Shown here: piece after piece, positions 6,017 to 14,663 of the stretch | Numbering within the stretch: the first letter of the stretch is position 1 | Layout of the letters: each line of letters begins with the position of its first letter | NCBI GenBank assembly: GCA_002482845.1 | Contig: DLGT01000114.1 | Span: 1-22,209, forward strand | Direction: 5' to 3' | Source: Saprospiraceae bacterium UBA7687 | GTDB taxonomy: Bacteria > Bacteroidota > Bacteroidia > Chitinophagales > Saprospiraceae | Length of the DNA stretch: 22,209 bases | Translations under genes and position numbers: made by a program | The notes under the pieces: generated by a model | Database searches by the model: none | Seen by the model: the letters and a program-made list of their open reading frames with translations, nothing else | What the model was told of the DNA's origin: nothing

Positions 6017-8433
6017 TTCTTATCATATTTCCTAAATACCAAACTACTCGACAACATACCATAGATTACCACAGATATGGAGCTGACAGGCATCAAGATT
6101 GCAGCGACTACAGGTGATAACTCACCACGGACTGCAAAATAAAGTCCTATGACATTGTACAACAAGGCTAGACCAAAAGCTCCGACTATGATCCATCGTG
6201 CATCCTTCAAGAAAGTAAGGTAATCAAGAAGCGAACCAAAAGATTTGGCACCTAATATGGCATCACACGCAGGTGTAAAGTTATTAGAGTCTTCAGAAAT
6301 GACTATACCTACATCGCTCTGCATAAGCGCACCAGCATCATTGAGTCCATCACCGATCATGAGTACTTTGTGACCTTGTTCTTGTCGAGACTTGATATAA
6401 TTTAGTTTGTCCATGGGTGTTTGGTTGAAAATCATAGACGCTTCTTTTGGGAAAAACGACTGTAATCTTTCTTTTTCTCGATCATTGTCACCTGACAAAA
6501 TACTGACATTATAAGACTTACCTAAGGTAGAAACGAGTCGCTCTACACCTTGCCTCAGACTATGTTTTATCTCAAATTGTGCACACTCTGATCCATTGAT
6601 TTCTACAATAACACTATGCCTTTTTTCGCTATTATTGTCATTATAAATAAATGCCGCAGAACCTAAACGTATTTTGTCTTCTCCTATTTGAGCTATCACA
6701 CCTTGTCCTGGCAACTCTTCAAATGACTTTAAATCAGTAGTGAAATCACCTGGTAAACTTGTGAATATCGCTTTGCTCAATGGATGATTTGACTGGAAAG
6801 CAACACTTTTTATCAAGTATAATTCATGTGTTGTTGGCTCACCTGAGACCATAGTAGCTGTGATGTTTTTATGATCAGTAATGGTGCCTGTTTTGTCAAA
6901 AACGATTTCGTCCACTCGTTGTATTCTGTCTATTACTCTGACGTTTTTAAGGTAAAATAATTTTTTACCCAATAATCTTAAAATATTACCATAACTAAAA
7001 GGCATAGCTAAAGCCAGTGCACATGGACATGCAACAATGAGTACTGCTGTAAATGCATTAAATGCCATAGAAATATCTACGATGAGCCAATATATCAAGG
7101 TCAAGACTGCAACGCTCATGATGGTGATGGTAAAATACTTGCCTACTTCAGAGATAAACATTTGGGTTTTGCCTTCTCGGTCGCTACTAAAGGTATCTTC
7201 ATCCCACAACTTTGTTAGATATGATTGGTCCACATTTTTGATAAGTTGTACTTGGATATTTGACCCTATAATTTTTCCACCCGCGTATAGCTTTTCGCCA
7301 ACACATTTTTTTACGACATCGGATTCGCCTGTCACAAAACTATAATCTACAGAAGCGTTTCCTTTTAACAAAAGACAATCGCCTGGTATGATTTCTTCAT
7401 TTTTTACCAATAAAATATCTCCTGCTTCTAGCTTTTCAAGGCTTTTTGATTGCCAATTTTCGCCTGTTTTCACAAGTGCTGAAATGGGAAAGTAGGACTT
7501 GTAATTTCGTTCAAATGATATGGAGTAAAAGGTGTACTGTTGAAACCATTTGCCCAATAATAGGAAAAATATAAATCCTGCTAGACTATCTAAATAACCT
7601 TCTCCAGTCTGCGACATGATCTCATAGACGCTTCTAAAAAATAAGGTCAACATGCCAATGGCGATAGGAATATCAATGTCTATATGACGCATCTTCATGG
7701 TCCAATATGCTGCTCTCAAATAACCAAAACCACTATAAAGTAAGACAGGTATGGCCAATAAAATATTGATATAACCCAAGTAGAAATTTACAGATGCTTT
7801 TTCGAATCCTAAATACTCTGGAAAACTAAGCAACATAATATTTCCAAATGAAAAACCTGCTAATCCGAGTTTGTAGTATAGCGTGCGATCTACACCTATG
7901 GTCGTATCTGATGAAAGGGTATTTAGATTTAATTCAGGTGGATATCCTATAGTGTCTAAGAGTTCTACTACTTTTCTGAGTGTGATTTGGTTTGGATCAT
8001 ACGTGAGTGTTGCTTTTTTAGCTAGGAAATTGACTCGAGTAGCCAAGATACCTGGACTCAATTTTCCGAGATTCTCTAGCAACCATATACATGATGCGCA
8101 ATGTATCTGTGGCAGATTGATGCTCAACTTGCAAATATTGGTATCTCGGAATTCTAGAATACGACTTACCACATCTTCATCATCCAAGAAAGCGTAGTTT
8201 TTATCAACAACAGAACGTCTACTTATACCCGGATTGTCTGTAAAATTGTAATAATCTCCCAAACCATTCTCTGCCAATATCGTGTACACAATCTGACATC
8301 CATTGCAACAAAAATCCTTTTCGTCATGTATTGGGTGTTCATCTGGACAATCATCTCCACAATGCGTACACTTTGTGATGGTATCAGGAGCTGACGATTT
8401 GAGCTTAAACATGTTTCTATTGTTTTGAAGCAT
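6013..8433 (-). CDS. ccoI: CcoI/FixI-type copper-transporting P1B-ATPase
   Basis: Integral inner-membrane ATPase expected to export Cu(I) to the periplasm for cytochrome oxidase assembly. From ATG at 8433 it has 806 residues; the TTG one codon earlier is unlikely, and the ATG at 8412 is a real alternative. Order: N-terminal Cys cluster CTHCGDDC (22-29) plus CCNGC (42-46); a heavy-metal domain with HCASC (111-115); membrane helices from about 185; TGES phosphatase loop (368-371); metal-site CPCALA (469-474); phosphorylation DKTGT (513-517); SNHP (548-551); GDGLND (694-699); final helices with MPVSS. The N-terminal Cys cluster and CPC favour CcoI over CopA. In relatives it usually sits by ccoS and ccoNOP; none is present here. 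It follows alaA by 101 nt and has its own FNR-like site. The exact metal partner is inference. Confidence 0.9.
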   Translation of the reverse strand: MLQNNRNMFKLKSSAPDTITKCTHCGDDCPDEHPIHDEKDFCCNGCQIVYTILAENGLGDYYNFTDNPGISRRSVVDKNYAFLDDEDVVSRILEFRDTNICKLSINLPQIHCASCIWLLENLGKLSPGILATRVNFLAKKATLTYDPNQITLRKVVELLDTIGYPPELNLNTLSSDTTIGVDRTLYYKLGLAGFSFGNIMLLSFPEYLGFEKASVNFYLGYINILLAIPVLLYSGFGYLRAAYWTMKMRHIDIDIPIAIGMLTLFFRSVYEIMSQTGEGYLDSLAGFIFFLLLGKWFQQYTFYSISFERNYKSYFPISALVKTGENWQSKSLEKLEAGDILLVKNEEIIPGDCLLLKGNASVDYSFVTGESDVVKKCVGEKLYAGGKIIGSNIQVQLIKNVDQSYLTKLWDEDTFSSDREGKTQMFISEVGKYFTITIMSVAVLTLIYWLIVDISMAFNAFTAVLIVACPCALALAMPFSYGNILRLLGKKLFYLKNVRVIDRIQRVDEIVFDKTGTITDHKNITATMVSGEPTTHELYLIKSVAFQSNHPLSKAIFTSLPGDFTTDLKSFEELPGQGVIAQIGEDKIRLGSAAFIYNDNNSEKRHSVIVEINGSECAQFEIKHSLRQGVERLVSTLGKSYNVSILSGDNDREKERLQSFFPKEASMIFNQTPMDKLNYIKSRQEQGHKVLMIGDGLNDAGALMQSDVGIVISEDSNNFTPACDAILGAKSFGSLLDYLTFLKDARWIIVGAFGLALLYNVIGLYFAVRGELSPVVAAILMPVSSISVVIYGMLSSSLVFRKYDKK

Positions 8434-8441
8434 CAAAATTA
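8434..8441 (-). promoter_or_regulatory. -7-like box directly before the copper ATPase gene
   Basis: On the minus strand TAATTTTG, a full TAnnTTTG match, ends right against the ATG at 8433. If it is used, transcription would begin inside the first codons and the ATG at 8412 would be the translated start, with a leader of about 15 nt. Confidence 0.35.
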
Positions 8442-8485
8442 AGATTGGAGTGCCACAAGAAACCTGCTTTTCGTCACATATTTAT

Positions 8486-8499
8486 ATGATCTAAATCAT
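8486..8499. promoter_or_regulatory. FNR/CRP-type palindrome upstream of the copper ATPase
   Basis: ATGAT-CTAA-ATCAT: perfect 5-bp arms with a 4-nt spacer, one base per arm away from the FNR consensus TTGAT-N4-ATCAA. It lies between the alaA stop and the ATPase start, centred about 59 nt before the ATG at 8433. Oxygen-responsive Crp/Fnr regulators commonly control cbb3-oxidase assembly genes, which fits. Regulation itself is inferred. Confidence 0.55.
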
Positions 8500-8534
8500 C
8501 AAAAAGGTAGATTAGCTAATGGATGGAATCATTA

Positions 8535-9788
8535 TTAAGATTGTAAAACCTTTGGGTTATTTACACGGCAATGATCGAAAAAACCACGCATCAATTTTGC
8601 AGCATGTGACAATTCATCTGTTTGAGGTAGAAACACAATTCTGAAATGATCTTTATTTGGATAATTAAAACCTGAACCAGGTACAATCAAAACATGTTTT
8701 TCTTCAAGCAATCGGTATGCAAAATCTTCGTCATCTTTGATATCAAATTTTTTTAAATCGATTTTAGGAAATAAATACAATGCACCTTTGGGTTTTACGC
8801 ATGTGATGCCAGGAATGTCTGTCATTAAGTAGTAGATAAGGTCTCTTTGTTTTCTTAGTCTGCCTTCTTCAGAAACTAGATCTTCTATACTTTGATGACC
8901 ACCTAAGGCGGTTTGAATAGCATATTGAGTTGGCACATTGGCACACAGCCGCATACTTGCGAGTAAATTAAGACCTTCGACGATAGATTTTGCTCGATAT
9001 ACTGGTCCACTGAGTATCAACCAACCACCACGAAAACCTGCCGCTCTGTAGTTTTTGGATAGTCCACCATAAGTAAATACTAGAACATCATCACTAAGTG
9101 AAGCAGTAGGATAGTGTTTATGATCATCGTAAAGGATCTTATCATATATCTCGTCAGAAAATATGATCAACTTATGTTCTTGGGCAAGTTTTACAATAGA
9201 TTGAAGAATTGTTTTTTCATAGACTGCGCCCGTTGGGTTGTTGGGATTTATAAGGACTATTCCTTTCGTTTTGGCAGTTATCTTTGATTTGATATCTGCA
9301 ATGTCAGGATTCCAATCAGAAGATTCGTCGCAGACATAATGGACGGGTTTGCCTCCTGAAAGTGATACAGCTGTTGTCCATAGTGGATAATCTGGCGAAG
9401 GTATCAGTACTTCATCACCTTCATTAATGACTGCTTGCATACTCATTAAGATCAACTCACTCACACCATTACCAATAAAAATATCATCAATAGTGACACC
9501 ATGTATGCCTTGCTGTTGACTGTAGTGCATCACAGCCTTGCGTGCCGAAAAAATACCTAGATGATGCGAATATCCTTGAGCATTTCTGAGATTAAGTATC
9601 ATGTCATGCATGATTTCATCTGGAACATCAAAACCAAAAGGTGCTGGATTGCCAATATTTAGGTTAATGATTTTTTGTCCCAAAGACTCTAGCTGTTGTG
9701 CTTTGTCAAAGATTGGACCACGAATAGCATAGCTAAGATTATGGAGTCTGTCACTTTTTAAAAATGGAGATTCTGGCATGTTTTTCAT
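8535..9788 (-). CDS. alaA: Alanine-forming aminotransferase, AlaA type
   Basis: Cytoplasmic PLP enzyme, class I/II aminotransferase, that in E. coli AlaA makes alanine from pyruvate and glutamate. From ATG at 9788 it has 417 residues. It matches AlaA closely along its length: SYAIRGPIFDKA, LNIGNPAPFGFD, IGNGVSELI, PDYPLWTTAVSLSGGK, CDESSDWNPD, INPNNPTGAVY, DEIYDKILYDD (PLP-contact Asp212 and Tyr215), the PLP lysine in GLSKNYRAAGFR (Lys245), and MRLCANVPTQYAIQTALGG. The longer reading from TTG at 9800 was rejected; ATG at 9779 is also possible. It sits between ruvC (84 nt upstream) and the copper ATPase on the same strand, with no evident functional link to either. Confidence 0.93.
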   Translation of the reverse strand: MKNMPESPFLKSDRLHNLSYAIRGPIFDKAQQLESLGQKIINLNIGNPAPFGFDVPDEIMHDMILNLRNAQGYSHHLGIFSARKAVMHYSQQQGIHGVTIDDIFIGNGVSELILMSMQAVINEGDEVLIPSPDYPLWTTAVSLSGGKPVHYVCDESSDWNPDIADIKSKITAKTKGIVLINPNNPTGAVYEKTILQSIVKLAQEHKLIIFSDEIYDKILYDDHKHYPTASLSDDVLVFTYGGLSKNYRAAGFRGGWLILSGPVYRAKSIVEGLNLLASMRLCANVPTQYAIQTALGGHQSIEDLVSEEGRLRKQRDLIYYLMTDIPGITCVKPKGALYLFPKIDLKKFDIKDDEDFAYRLLEEKHVLIVPGSGFNYPNKDHFRIVFLPQTDELSHAAKLMRGFFDHCRVNNPKVLQS

Positions 9789-9797
9789 TTTACAGTG

Positions 9798-9805
9798 CAA
9801 AAGTA
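9798..9805 (-). promoter_or_regulatory. -7-like box for alaA
   Basis: TACTTTTG on the minus strand matches TAnnTTTG and ends 9 nt before the ATG at 9788, implying a very short or absent leader. No -33 element is apparent. Confidence 0.35.
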
Positions 9806-9872
9806 GGGATAATATTCAATGTGTTAGGAGTAAGGTTATTAATTATAAAGACAATCACAATTTATAAAAACC

Positions 9873-10451
9873 TTACTTTTTGACTTTGTCAGGATTGTCT
9901 TTAATAAAAGATGCCCATCCACTGTGTTTTTTTTGACCACCGAGTATGCCACCAGATTGATTGAAATGGGTTACGGCGACTCCGAGTGCATCTGTGGCAT
10001 CAAGGTGTTTGGACGATATTTTTATTTTTAAGATACTTTCCAGCATAGCGGCAACTTGTTCCTTGGATGCATTGCCATTGCCAGTAATGGATTGTTTTAT
10101 TTTTTTTGGAGCATATTCTTGAATATCAAGTCCCATAGTCATAGCCGCTGCCATTGCTACACCTTGTGCGCGTCCTAGTTTCAGCATCGATTGTACATTT
10201 TTACCGTAAAAAGGAGCTTCAATGGCTAATTGTTTTGGTAAATAAGTTTCGATGATTTCTTGTAACTGAAGGAATATTTCTTTGAGCTTTTCGTGGTGGT
10301 CTTCATATTTTTCTAAGTGAAAAACACCAAAATTTAATACTCTCAAGTTTTTGCCATCTACTTCTAACACAGCATAACCCAATATATTGGTGCCAGGATC
10401 TACACCCAATATCTTATAAGATTCCGTTGGTTTTGTGATGTTTACAGCCAT
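9873..10451 (-). CDS. ruvC: Holliday junction resolvase RuvC
   Basis: Endonuclease that cuts four-way junctions during recombination and fork repair, acting with RuvAB. The 192-residue protein carries all four acidic catalytic residues in their family positions: Asp18 in LGVDPGTN, Glu78 in LAIEAPFYGKN, and Asp151 and Asp154 in KHLDATDALGVA. MLKLGRAQGV (89-98) and the Lys-rich EYAPKKIKQSITGNGNASKEQV stretch are also RuvC hallmarks. The ATG at 10451 gives a family-typical N-terminus with a short lead of about 11 residues before the first strand. ruvA and ruvB are not in the window. It is transcribed toward alaA. Confidence 0.97.
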   Translation of the reverse strand: MAVNITKPTESYKILGVDPGTNILGYAVLEVDGKNLRVLNFGVFHLEKYEDHHEKLKEIFLQLQEIIETYLPKQLAIEAPFYGKNVQSMLKLGRAQGVAMAAAMTMGLDIQEYAPKKIKQSITGNGNASKEQVAAMLESILKIKISSKHLDATDALGVAVTHFNQSGGILGGQKKHSGWASFIKDNPDKVKK

Positions 10452-10561
10452 TTTGTATTTTTAGCTATCAGCATTTGAATCAGATTGTTGAGTTCGGTAA
10501 TGTCCATAAAAGCTTCTAATTAAAATGCAAAGATGACATTTTTAAACCCAATTTTGTCCAA

Positions 10562-10578
10562 TTAAGTTATAATTTGTA
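10562..10578 (+). repeat. 17-nt sequence shared with 20087-20103
   Basis: TTAAGTTATAATTTGTA occurs here, about 77 nt before the DtxR-family ATG, and again at 20087-20103 immediately before another plus-strand gene. It contains TATAATTTG, close to the -7 consensus but with a 3-nt spacer. It may be a shared promoter form. Confidence 0.45.
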
Positions 10579-10601
10579 GAACCTATTTCAATCCAAAGTT
10601 A

Positions 10602-10621
10602 ACCGATGTACCCACCGATGT
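10602..10621. promoter_or_regulatory. Direct repeat ACCGATGT x2 before the metal regulator
   Basis: ACCGATGT at 10602-10609 and again at 10614-10621, 12 nt apart start to start, 34-53 nt before the ATG at 10655. The near-helical spacing and position suggest a possible protein-binding site. It is not a palindrome, unlike usual DtxR/MntR operators. Confidence 0.3.
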
Positions 10622-10633
10622 GAAAATTTGATA

Positions 10634-10641
10634 TATATTTG
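10634..10641 (+). promoter_or_regulatory. -7-like box for the DtxR-family gene
   Basis: TATATTTG is a full TAnnTTTG match 13 nt before ATG 10655, placing a start site within a few bases of the gene. It also argues against the longer reading from TTG 10628, which would begin upstream of the box. No TTG is seen at the proper -33 spacing. Confidence 0.45.
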
Positions 10642-10654
10642 CAGAAAATATTTT

Positions 10655-11317
10655 ATGTTACTTTCATCCACGGAGGAAAATTATTTAAAAGCGATATTCA
10701 AGATTGCAGAAAAAGAAAAAAAATCTGTTAGTACCAATTCGATAGCAAAACAATTGGAAACTACGGCAGCTTCCGTCACTGATATGGTCAAAAGACTAGC
10801 TGAAAAGGAATTGATAAATTATGAAAAATACAAAGGCGTCACACTGACCAATGCAGGTAATAAAGTGGCTACAAGTCTGATCAGAAAACATAGATTGTGG
10901 GAAGTTTTTCTAGTTAATAAATTGCGTTTTGCATGGCACCAAGTACATGATATTGCCGAAGAACTAGAGCACATAGACTCTGATGAATTGATAAGTAGAT
11001 TAGATGCTTTCTTGGATTATCCAAAATTTGATCCCCACGGAGACCCAATTCCAAATGCTGAAGGAAAATTTACACTAAGAAACCAAATGAGCTTGAGTGA
11101 AATGTCTATCTCTCAACAAGGTATTGTATTAGGTGTGAAGGAGCATCAAACAGAATTTCTCAAACATCTAACAAAGATAAACATTAAACTAGGAAGTGAG
11201 ATAAAGATCATAGAAATCACGGACTATGATCAATCAATGAAAATCCTAATCGACCATAAACATGATCAAATTATTAGCAAACAAATCAGTCAAAATTTAT
11301 TGATGAAGTCCAACTAA
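10655..11317 (+). CDS. DtxR/MntR-family metal-dependent transcriptional repressor
   Basis: Cytoplasmic DNA-binding protein that represses metal-uptake genes when bound to Fe(II) or Mn(II). From ATG 10655 it has 220 residues. Winged helix: residues 25-60, with recognition helix TAASVTDMVKRLAE. Dimer and metal domain: RKHRLWEVF has His79 and Glu83, and VHDIAEELEH has His98, Glu102, Glu105 and His106, numbered as in Corynebacterium DtxR. DtxR has Cys102; the Glu here is the MntR-like choice. The first-site Met10 of DtxR is replaced (EENYLKAI). The C-terminal part (about 145-215) contains an SH3/FeoA-like segment. It is orphan: no transporter lies next to it, and it converges on the DUF1501 gene with only 5 nt between stops. 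Manganese versus iron specificity is not certain. Confidence 0.88.
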   Translation: MLLSSTEENYLKAIFKIAEKEKKSVSTNSIAKQLETTAASVTDMVKRLAEKELINYEKYKGVTLTNAGNKVATSLIRKHRLWEVFLVNKLRFAWHQVHDIAEELEHIDSDELISRLDAFLDYPKFDPHGDPIPNAEGKFTLRNQMSLSEMSISQQGIVLGVKEHQTEFLKHLTKINIKLGSEIKIIEITDYDQSMKILIDHKHDQIISKQISQNLLMKSN

Positions 11318-11322
11318 AGTAT

Positions 11323-12774
11323 CTATCCCAAATTTAAAAATCCAATAGGATTTGATTGCGAAGCAACATCATAAAAATATCCTATATTCGGGAATAACGT
11401 CACCAAATCTGAAGGTGGTACGCCATACCAAAGTGCTAATTCAGCAAAATATTCGTCAGCTGATGTCGTAGGTATTAATGATCCTCCACCTACTTCAAGT
11501 GGGTTGGTATCATTATTTGTATTGTAATTGGTCAAAGCTAAAGAAGGATATTCACCAAACATTCTTCTGCCATTTACAGCACCACCCATGATAAAGACAT
11601 TGCCTCCCCAAGCGTGATCTGTTCCGTTTCCATTAGATGTAAGGGTTCTGGAGAACTCAGAAAGGGAGAAGGTGGTGACTTTGTCAGCGATGCCTAGTTG
11701 TTCCATGGCAGCATTAAATTGATATAATGCATTATCCAATTGTGTAAGCATTGCTGCCTGATCATTTAGCAAATCATCATGGTGGTCCCACCCACCATAA
11801 TCAACAAAAAATATTTGTCTACTCATTCCAAGGGCATCTCTACCAGCAATTGTTTTTGCTATCATTTGGAAAGAATTCGATAGATTATTATCTGTGAATG
11901 GTGTAGTGAAGGTAGGTGCATTTGCTATGATATTAGAGAGCATTTCGTTACCGTCAATAGAAGTTTTGATGGTGTTAGCATATGTTTTTTTGAAAACATT
12001 TTGATATGCTGGATTAACCATACCCTCAATAGCTGCTTTTTTTAACGTATTCAGTGCCCAGTCAGTGTTATTATAATCTTGAATACCAATGCTACCTTGT
12101 GTAGGATGTAGCGTATATTCTACAGAATTGTTTCCTGTCTGAAATATGTTGCTTCCAGATAGGGAAATGTTCATAGAGATGGTTTGGTTTGTATTGGCAG
12201 AGTATAGTAGATCCGCCATTTTCCCTCCCCATCCTTGTGCAGTGCGTTGTTGTGGTATGCCTGTTTGCCAATGCATAGCTTGATCTGCATGCGAGTACAA
12301 ACCCAGTGGAATGGGAATGCTTCCATCATAAAACTGCTGTTTAGTAATGGGTTGGACTAGCGAACCTACATTAGAAACGAATGCAAGTTTGTTGGCTTCG
12401 AATAGGGATTGCATACGTACCATAGATGGATGGAGACCATATTGTTTGCCATCTGATATGATTGGATTTATAGGTCTCAATGCATTGATGTTTATAGCCA
12501 TGTTTGACCTAGTATTTGCATATTGAGCATATTCAGGTGCACTACGAGGTACCAACATATTAAATGAGTCAGCGCCGCCAGAATTCAATACACATACTAA
12601 GGCTTTATAATCACCAGGCATTGCACCCACGCTTGAGTTGAAAGATGCACTTGCATTTAGTGATTTTAAATTAAATAGGGTTGAAAATAATGTTGTAGCA
12701 CCAATAGCACCGCAACTAGCTTGTCCAAAAAACTTTCTTCTAGTTGGGTTAAATGTATTGCCTTTATTTGCCAT
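11323..12774 (-). CDS. DUF1501 protein with Tat signal
   Basis: A 483-residue exported protein of the DUF1501 family, related to the alkaline phosphatase/sulfatase fold. The N-terminus has a twin-arginine motif TRRKFFGQ (Arg12-Arg13) followed by a weakly hydrophobic stretch to about residue 43, so it should be exported folded, perhaps with metal already bound. Family landmarks: VCVLNSGGADSFNMLVP (60-76), GLHPSM (113-118), YSHADQAMHWQTG (160-172), GGWDHHDD (327-334), EFSRT (373-377) and GTDHAWGGNVF (384-394). The Asp/His clusters are the likely metal ligands. No type IX tail is present. It is the last of three genes, 30 nt after DUF1800. The substrate is unknown. Confidence 0.92.
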   Translation of the reverse strand: MANKGNTFNPTRRKFFGQASCGAIGATTLFSTLFNLKSLNASASFNSSVGAMPGDYKALVCVLNSGGADSFNMLVPRSAPEYAQYANTRSNMAININALRPINPIISDGKQYGLHPSMVRMQSLFEANKLAFVSNVGSLVQPITKQQFYDGSIPIPLGLYSHADQAMHWQTGIPQQRTAQGWGGKMADLLYSANTNQTISMNISLSGSNIFQTGNNSVEYTLHPTQGSIGIQDYNNTDWALNTLKKAAIEGMVNPAYQNVFKKTYANTIKTSIDGNEMLSNIIANAPTFTTPFTDNNLSNSFQMIAKTIAGRDALGMSRQIFFVDYGGWDHHDDLLNDQAAMLTQLDNALYQFNAAMEQLGIADKVTTFSLSEFSRTLTSNGNGTDHAWGGNVFIMGGAVNGRRMFGEYPSLALTNYNTNNDTNPLEVGGGSLIPTTSADEYFAELALWYGVPPSDLVTLFPNIGYFYDVASQSNPIGFLNLG

Positions 12775-12804
12775 TTTCTATGTTTTTTATACTGTATAGT
12801 ATTG

Positions 12805-14604
12805 TTATTTTGTACAATTATAATCAGGTGATATCATCATTAAATAAAGTGCAAGTTTTACACGAACGCCATTAGGGCTTGCTTGCTCCCAAGGAGTTTG
12901 CATTGGATTTAATGCATTTCTCATGACCTGTCTAGTTTCATCAGAAAGCTGGCCATGGGTAAAAAGCTTATCCAATTCATTGATTAATGTTTCTGTGTCA
13001 TTTGCTACACTTTCTAATTCATTAAGCAACAACCAAACACCGTCCTGATCATCTGGCCATGAGCCTTCCCAACTGTACATCAATGAATTCCATAATGTCC
13101 AGCCATGTACCGAATTAATATATCCAATAGATGTGGCAGTATTGTGAATCTTAAACTCTGGTCCTACTAGATCCAATGCAGACCAATCTCCTACAGGTTG
13201 GTAATCAGGGCCATAGAAATTAAATACAGATGGTGATGCCATGACATGCTGTCTAGTTGCGTCCAGATAATTATATCCATTATTCCAGTATCTATCGCGA
13301 TGTGAGTCTGTAGGTAATGCTCTAGAAATATGCGTATATCTTAGCATTGGTTCTCTTAGTTTACCACTATTTGGATTTAAATAAGCTTCTTGCGATCTTG
13401 CTTCTTCATCTAGGAGAATGGCCTTTATCACTGCTTTCATATCACCTCTGACATTAGATCCATTATTAGCAAATTTTGCTGCTACTCTTTCTACATATTC
13501 TGGTGATGGATTAGAAGTGACCAATCTTTGGATTAATCTATAAGATACAAATGGGCCTGTATTAGGGTGGTTAAAAAGGAAATCGACAGCATTCTCTACC
13601 TCAGCCATGGCAGTCGCATTAGTATAGGTCGTACTTCCAGGTATGGTATGTCCAAGGAATGTTTTTGGCCCAGGTTCATGCGCCCAAGCAAACATAATCA
13701 TGGGTACAGTTTTGTCTAGGCAATACATACTAGTACCAAATTCTGGTTGATCTGGGCAATACATCATATCTAATGTAGCACCACCACCTAATCCAGTAAA
13801 TACTTTGGCCAATTCCTTTATGTCATTATTATTATAAGTAGGTACTGGGTTGCCGTTACCATCGGTTACCTTCGTTCCATTCGGATTTAACTGGTGAAGT
13901 CCGATAGAAAAAAGTTGCATGATCTCACGAGCATAATTTTCGTCTGGATGGATATTGTTTTCGGTGTCTTCTCTAGGATTGTTTAAGTGGCTCAAGTAGT
14001 AGCCCATAGCTGGATGTTTGGTCACTTGAAGCAAAATGTCTTTATAGTTGCCAAATGCATTTGTTACAAATATATCGTAATAAGAACTTAAACAATCAGC
14101 CCAATCACGAAGATCCGAATTTATAGAAGTAACTAATATTTGACTAAGCGCAAATGCAGTTCTCTGTCTTAATAAATCTTGATTGGTCATATTAGTTTGC
14201 CACCATGCATAGTTAAAGTGCAACGCATATGGTCCAAATGTTTCATTATCTAAAGCATATATTTCGTCCCATATGGTATTCATTACGGGCAGAATAGTTT
14301 GTGGTGATTTGGTAAATTGGTCATTTATCCATGCTTCATAACCCATTTGTTTAACATCATTTATCAATTCTATATCAGCACCAAATGTTGCCTGACCTAG
14401 AAACCTAGAAGCATCATATGTCGCAGCGTCTAGTCCAGATCCATCAAGCGTTTTGGCAGGTGTGGATGCCCCAGTGCTACTACTTGCCGTAACTGTGATC
14501 CCAATATTATTTCCAGCACCTATATAGTCTTTGTATTGTTGTGCAATGACGGGTGATAGATTTCCTATGATAATAAATGTGAGTAAACTATTCCTTACAT
14601 TCAT
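12805..14604 (-). CDS. DUF1800 exported protein
   Basis: A 599-residue protein. Residues 1-21 are a Sec signal peptide (cut near VIAQQ). A Ser/Thr-rich linker (about 38-52) leads to the DUF1800 domain: ASRFLGQATFG (65-75), GYEAWINDQF (88-97), RQRTAFALSQI (147-157), YYLSHLNNP (202-210), HPDENYAREIMQLFSIGLHQLN (219-240), ELAKVFTGL (264-272), FLGHTIPG (316-323), LRYTHISRALP (421-431) and SPSVFNFYGPDY. The family has no agreed activity; it is nearly always encoded beside a DUF1501 gene, as here, with which it is thought to act outside the cytoplasm. It is preceded 59 nt earlier by the type IX-tailed gene, so the three genes form a likely operon. ATG 14604 directly precedes the signal peptide. Confidence 0.93.
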   Translation of the reverse strand: MNVRNSLLTFIIIGNLSPVIAQQYKDYIGAGNNIGITVTASSSTGASTPAKTLDGSGLDAATYDASRFLGQATFGADIELINDVKQMGYEAWINDQFTKSPQTILPVMNTIWDEIYALDNETFGPYALHFNYAWWQTNMTNQDLLRQRTAFALSQILVTSINSDLRDWADCLSSYYDIFVTNAFGNYKDILLQVTKHPAMGYYLSHLNNPREDTENNIHPDENYAREIMQLFSIGLHQLNPNGTKVTDGNGNPVPTYNNNDIKELAKVFTGLGGGATLDMMYCPDQPEFGTSMYCLDKTVPMIMFAWAHEPGPKTFLGHTIPGSTTYTNATAMAEVENAVDFLFNHPNTGPFVSYRLIQRLVTSNPSPEYVERVAAKFANNGSNVRGDMKAVIKAILLDEEARSQEAYLNPNSGKLREPMLRYTHISRALPTDSHRDRYWNNGYNYLDATRQHVMASPSVFNFYGPDYQPVGDWSALDLVGPEFKIHNTATSIGYINSVHGWTLWNSLMYSWEGSWPDDQDGVWLLLNELESVANDTETLINELDKLFTHGQLSDETRQVMRNALNPMQTPWEQASPNGVRVKLALYLMMISPDYNCTK

Positions 14605-14663
14605 GTTTTTTAATTTTAAATTTTAGACTAGAATTGATTTCTATGTAAAATTAGCACTGATTA

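Noticed and set aside
7037..8197. Plus-strand frames of about 100 codons opposite the copper ATPase
   Set aside because: Antisense shadows of a strongly conserved gene.
8434..8436. TTG start giving an 807-residue copper ATPase
   Set aside because: An ATG follows in the very next codon (8433), so the TTG adds nothing; ATG 8412 remains the only serious alternative.
9789..9800. TTG start giving a 421-residue AlaA
   Set aside because: It overlaps the -7-like box and adds four residues not expected in AlaA; ATG 9788 or 9779 gives the usual N-terminus.
10628..10654. TTG start giving a 229-residue DtxR-family protein
   Set aside because: The extra nine residues would be translated across the TATATTTG box, and ATG 10655 makes residue numbers agree with DtxR.
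11338..11353. AAATCC-AATA-GGATTT hairpin as a terminator for the convergent DtxR-family and DUF1501 genes
   Set aside because: It lies inside the DUF1501 coding end, and no T-run follows on the plus strand; termination for the minus-strand gene would fall before its stop.
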